DNA of 7,281 nt, from positions 1-7,281 of the forward strand of contig JACMRO010000403.1 of assembly GCA_014376425.1 (NCBI GenBank). Reading direction: 5' to 3'. Below the pieces are notes generated by a model. That model made no database searches, was not told the DNA's origin, and was given only the letters and a program-made list of their open reading frames with translations. The stretch is from Rubritepida sp. Lineage in GTDB: Bacteria; Pseudomonadota; Alphaproteobacteria; Acetobacterales; Acetobacteraceae. The translations under genes were made by a program, and so were the position numbers. This document shows, one piece after another, positions 6,119-7,281 of this stretch; the first letter of the stretch is position 1; each line of letters starts with the position of its first letter.

Positions 6119-6133
6119 GTTCTTTATTTGTTC
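6119..6133 (+). promoter_or_regulatory. LexA box (SOS operator) of imuAB
   Basis: GTTCTTTATTTGTTC is an exact match to the alphaproteobacterial LexA operator GTTC-N7-GTTC. It lies 26 bases upstream of the imuA ATG, in the only AT-rich stretch nearby, between the lipoprotein stop codon (6110) and imuA. Position and downstream genes both fit direct LexA repression, relieved when RecA filaments form on damaged DNA. Confidence 0.88.
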
Positions 6134-6159
6134 TCGTAAGCGAGTCATGATGGGGGGCC

Positions 6160-6945
6160 ATGACGATCCCCCCCACCTCCCCTGCCGACGATCACGCCAT
6201 CGACCAGGCCGCTGTATTGTCGGCATTGCGCGCCCGCGTGGCGCGGATGGAAGGCGGCGGCGCAACCAGGCCCGAGGACAGCATCGAGGTCTGCGCCGGC
6301 ATGCCGGGCATGGCCCGCGCCGCGCTGCATGAGGTGCTGGCGACGGAGCCGGGATGCGGTGCGGCCTTCGCCGCCATGGTGCTGGGGCGAACGGCCGGGA
6401 CGGTGCTGTGGATCGGCAGCGCCCGGGCGGAATGGCAGGCCTGGCCGCCCGGCCTTGCCGCCTGGGGGCTGACGCCAGCGCGGCTGGTGCTGCTGCGCGC
6501 CGAACGCTGGAAGGATGCGCTCTGGGCGATGGAGGAGGCGCTGCGTTGCCCGGCGGTGGGCGGCGCGCTGCTGGTTCCGGCGCAAGGAGAAGGCTGGGCC
6601 GAGCGCGCGCCGCTGGACCTGACGGCGACCCGCCGTCTGCAGCTGGCGGCCGAGGCGGGCGGCGCATTGGGGATGATCCTGCAGGCCGATCCGTCGGTGG
6701 GCCCGGGGGGTGTTCAGCGAGGTGACCAGGGGGTTAACCAGGGGGGTAACCAGGGGCAGACGGCGGCACATACCCGTTGGCGGGTGTCCCCGGCCGAGGG
6801 AGACGAGCCACATTGGTGGCTGGAATTGCTGCGGATGCGCGGCGGGCGGCCGCGTGAGGCGATGGCGGTGGCCTGGCAGGCGGCATCCGGTCGGTTGAAG
6901 CCGCTGGAGGGCGCGATTGCCACGCCGCGGCGGGCCCGGCGATGA
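6160..6945 (+). CDS. imuA: ImuA, SOS mutagenesis RecA-like accessory protein
   Basis: ImuA is a small RecA/SulA-like protein that works with ImuB and the polymerase DnaE2 (ImuC) in damage-induced translesion synthesis. The 261-residue product has ALHEVLATEPGCGAAFAAMVLGR (55-77), which resembles the ImuA N-terminal core (LHE.....G...A). It also has TVLWIGSARAEWQAW, LTPARLVLLRAERWKDALWAMEEALRCPAVGGALL (105-138), RRLQLAAEAGGALGMIL and a C-terminal TRWRVSP ... WWLELLRMRGGRP. This is the family order, and no Walker A motif is visible. Residues 185-200 (QRGDQGVNQGGNQGQ region) come from a 12-bp tandem repeat and sit in a loop between conserved strands. The ATG at 6160 is the only nearby in-frame start; its ribosome site is a G-run. 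A LexA box lies upstream. The stop codon overlaps the imuB start (ATGA). Confidence 0.9.
   Translation: MTIPPTSPADDHAIDQAAVLSALRARVARMEGGGATRPEDSIEVCAGMPGMARAALHEVLATEPGCGAAFAAMVLGRTAGTVLWIGSARAEWQAWPPGLAAWGLTPARLVLLRAERWKDALWAMEEALRCPAVGGALLVPAQGEGWAERAPLDLTATRRLQLAAEAGGALGMILQADPSVGPGGVQRGDQGVNQGGNQGQTAAHTRWRVSPAEGDEPHWWLELLRMRGGRPREAMAVAWQAASGRLKPLEGAIATPRRARR
6721..6756 (+). repeat. In-frame 12-bp tandem repeat inside imuA
   Basis: There are three units, GGTGACCAGGGG (6721-6732), GTTAACCAGGGG (6733-6744) and GGTAACCAGGGG (6745-6756). They encode the four-residue repeat GDQG / VNQG / GNQG. Because the unit is a multiple of three, gain or loss of copies would keep imuA in frame. The core NNCAGGG resembles the minus-strand unit of the 5172-5300 array. 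Confidence 0.85.
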
Positions 6946-7281
6946 GCGCAGAGATATGGGGTGGGCGCGCGCGGCATTCCCGCCTTCCTGCCGGGTGTGA
7001 TCCGCACCTGCCCCTGGGGCCTGAGCCCCGCACCCCCACGAAGCCGGGTAGCAGCACCCCGTCGGGGAGCGAATCCGGCGCGCCAGACGGGCGGAACGCG
7101 CGCGCGCCTGCGGCGGCAACCCCACGCGCGCCTGCGGTGGCAACCCTTCGCGCGCCTGCGTCGCGACGCTTCCTGGCCCTTCACCTGCCCCTGCTGCCGA
7201 CCGACCGGTTGCGCCGCGCCGACAGCCCCACCACCGGCACCCCGCTCGCCACCTGGCGGCAGGACGGCAATCGCCGCCTGA
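6942..7281 (+). CDS. imuB: ImuB, Y-family polymerase-like protein, N-terminal part (cut by window edge)
   Basis: ImuB is a catalytically degenerate Y-family polymerase homologue that links DnaE2 to the beta clamp during SOS mutagenesis. The frame opens at ATG 6942, overlapping the imuA stop as ATGA, and stays open for 113 codons to the window end. Residues 75-113 read RRFLALHLPLLPTDRLRRAD then SPTTGTPLATWRQDGNRRL, a typical ImuB N-terminus (first strand and the PTDRLRR helix). The first 74 residues are atypical: a Pro/Ser/Ala/Arg-rich low-complexity stretch that ends in an eight-residue repeat RAPAxATx. No ATG lies nearer the conserved region. GTG at 7137 is the only closer common start codon, but it falls inside the repeat. 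Translation coupled to imuA is the simplest reading. Confidence 0.87.
   Translation, partial: MSAEIWGGRARHSRLPAGCDPHLPLGPEPRTPTKPGSSTPSGSESGAPDGRNARAPAAATPRAPAVATLRAPASRRFLALHLPLLPTDRLRRADSPTTGTPLATWRQDGNRRL
7101..7163 (+). repeat. In-frame 24-bp tandem repeat in the imuB 5' extension
   Basis: Units at 7101-7124 and 7125-7148 differ at 3 of 24 positions, and a third partial unit covers 7149-7163. Each begins CGCGCGCCTGCG and encodes RAPAAATP, RAPAVATL and RAPAS. The third unit runs directly into the conserved ImuB start (RRFLALHLP). Confidence 0.85.

Noticed and set aside
6733..6756. GTTAACC motifs as CtrA half-sites
   Set aside because: They lie inside the imuA coding repeat, recur only because the unit recurs, and are not upstream of a gene.
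7101..7163. Possible CRISPR array
   Set aside because: The 24-bp units are directly adjacent without spacers and lie in frame in imuB.

Overview
The window looks like chromosomal DNA from a high-GC alphaproteobacterium, most likely Acetobacteraceae (Roseomonas-like). The grounds are very GC-rich codon use, an alphaproteobacterial GTTC-N7-GTTC LexA box, the mutY / DUF721 / DsbA-like gene order, and protein sequence style. The family assignment is inference; no database search was possible.

Layout. Positions 1-197 (minus) hold the N-terminal part of a probable recX, cut by the window edge. mutY (minus) follows upstream of it. A DUF721/DciA-like gene starts on the plus strand inside the 5' end of mutY, so the two divergent genes overlap. 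A secreted DsbA-like thioredoxin-fold gene follows. It converges on metF (minus), and both stop codons sit in one short CCTAGG palindrome. After a roughly 130-bp divergent intergenic region, mlaA and mlaC (plus) form a two-gene operon for outer-membrane phospholipid trafficking. Next comes about 450 bp of non-genic DNA with a GC-rich hairpin, a 32-bp duplication, a degenerate 12-bp tandem array and a 47-codon remnant resembling the C-terminus of a TctC/Bug solute receptor. An uncharacterised lipoprotein gene follows. The right end is a LexA-controlled SOS mutagenesis cassette, imuA followed by the start of imuB, joined by an ATGA overlap; imuB runs off the window.

Function. Most genes are housekeeping: oxidised-guanine repair (MutY), recombination control (RecX), replication helicase loading (DUF721/DciA), envelope thiol chemistry (DsbA-like), one-carbon metabolism (MetF) and lipid asymmetry (MlaA/MlaC). 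Damage-inducible mutagenesis (ImuA/ImuB) is the clearest regulated module. I found no evidence for a wholly new system. The unusual material is a set of short tandem repeats of period 12 or 24 within about 2 kb: one beside a gene remnant, one inside imuA and one inside an atypical N-terminal extension of imuB.
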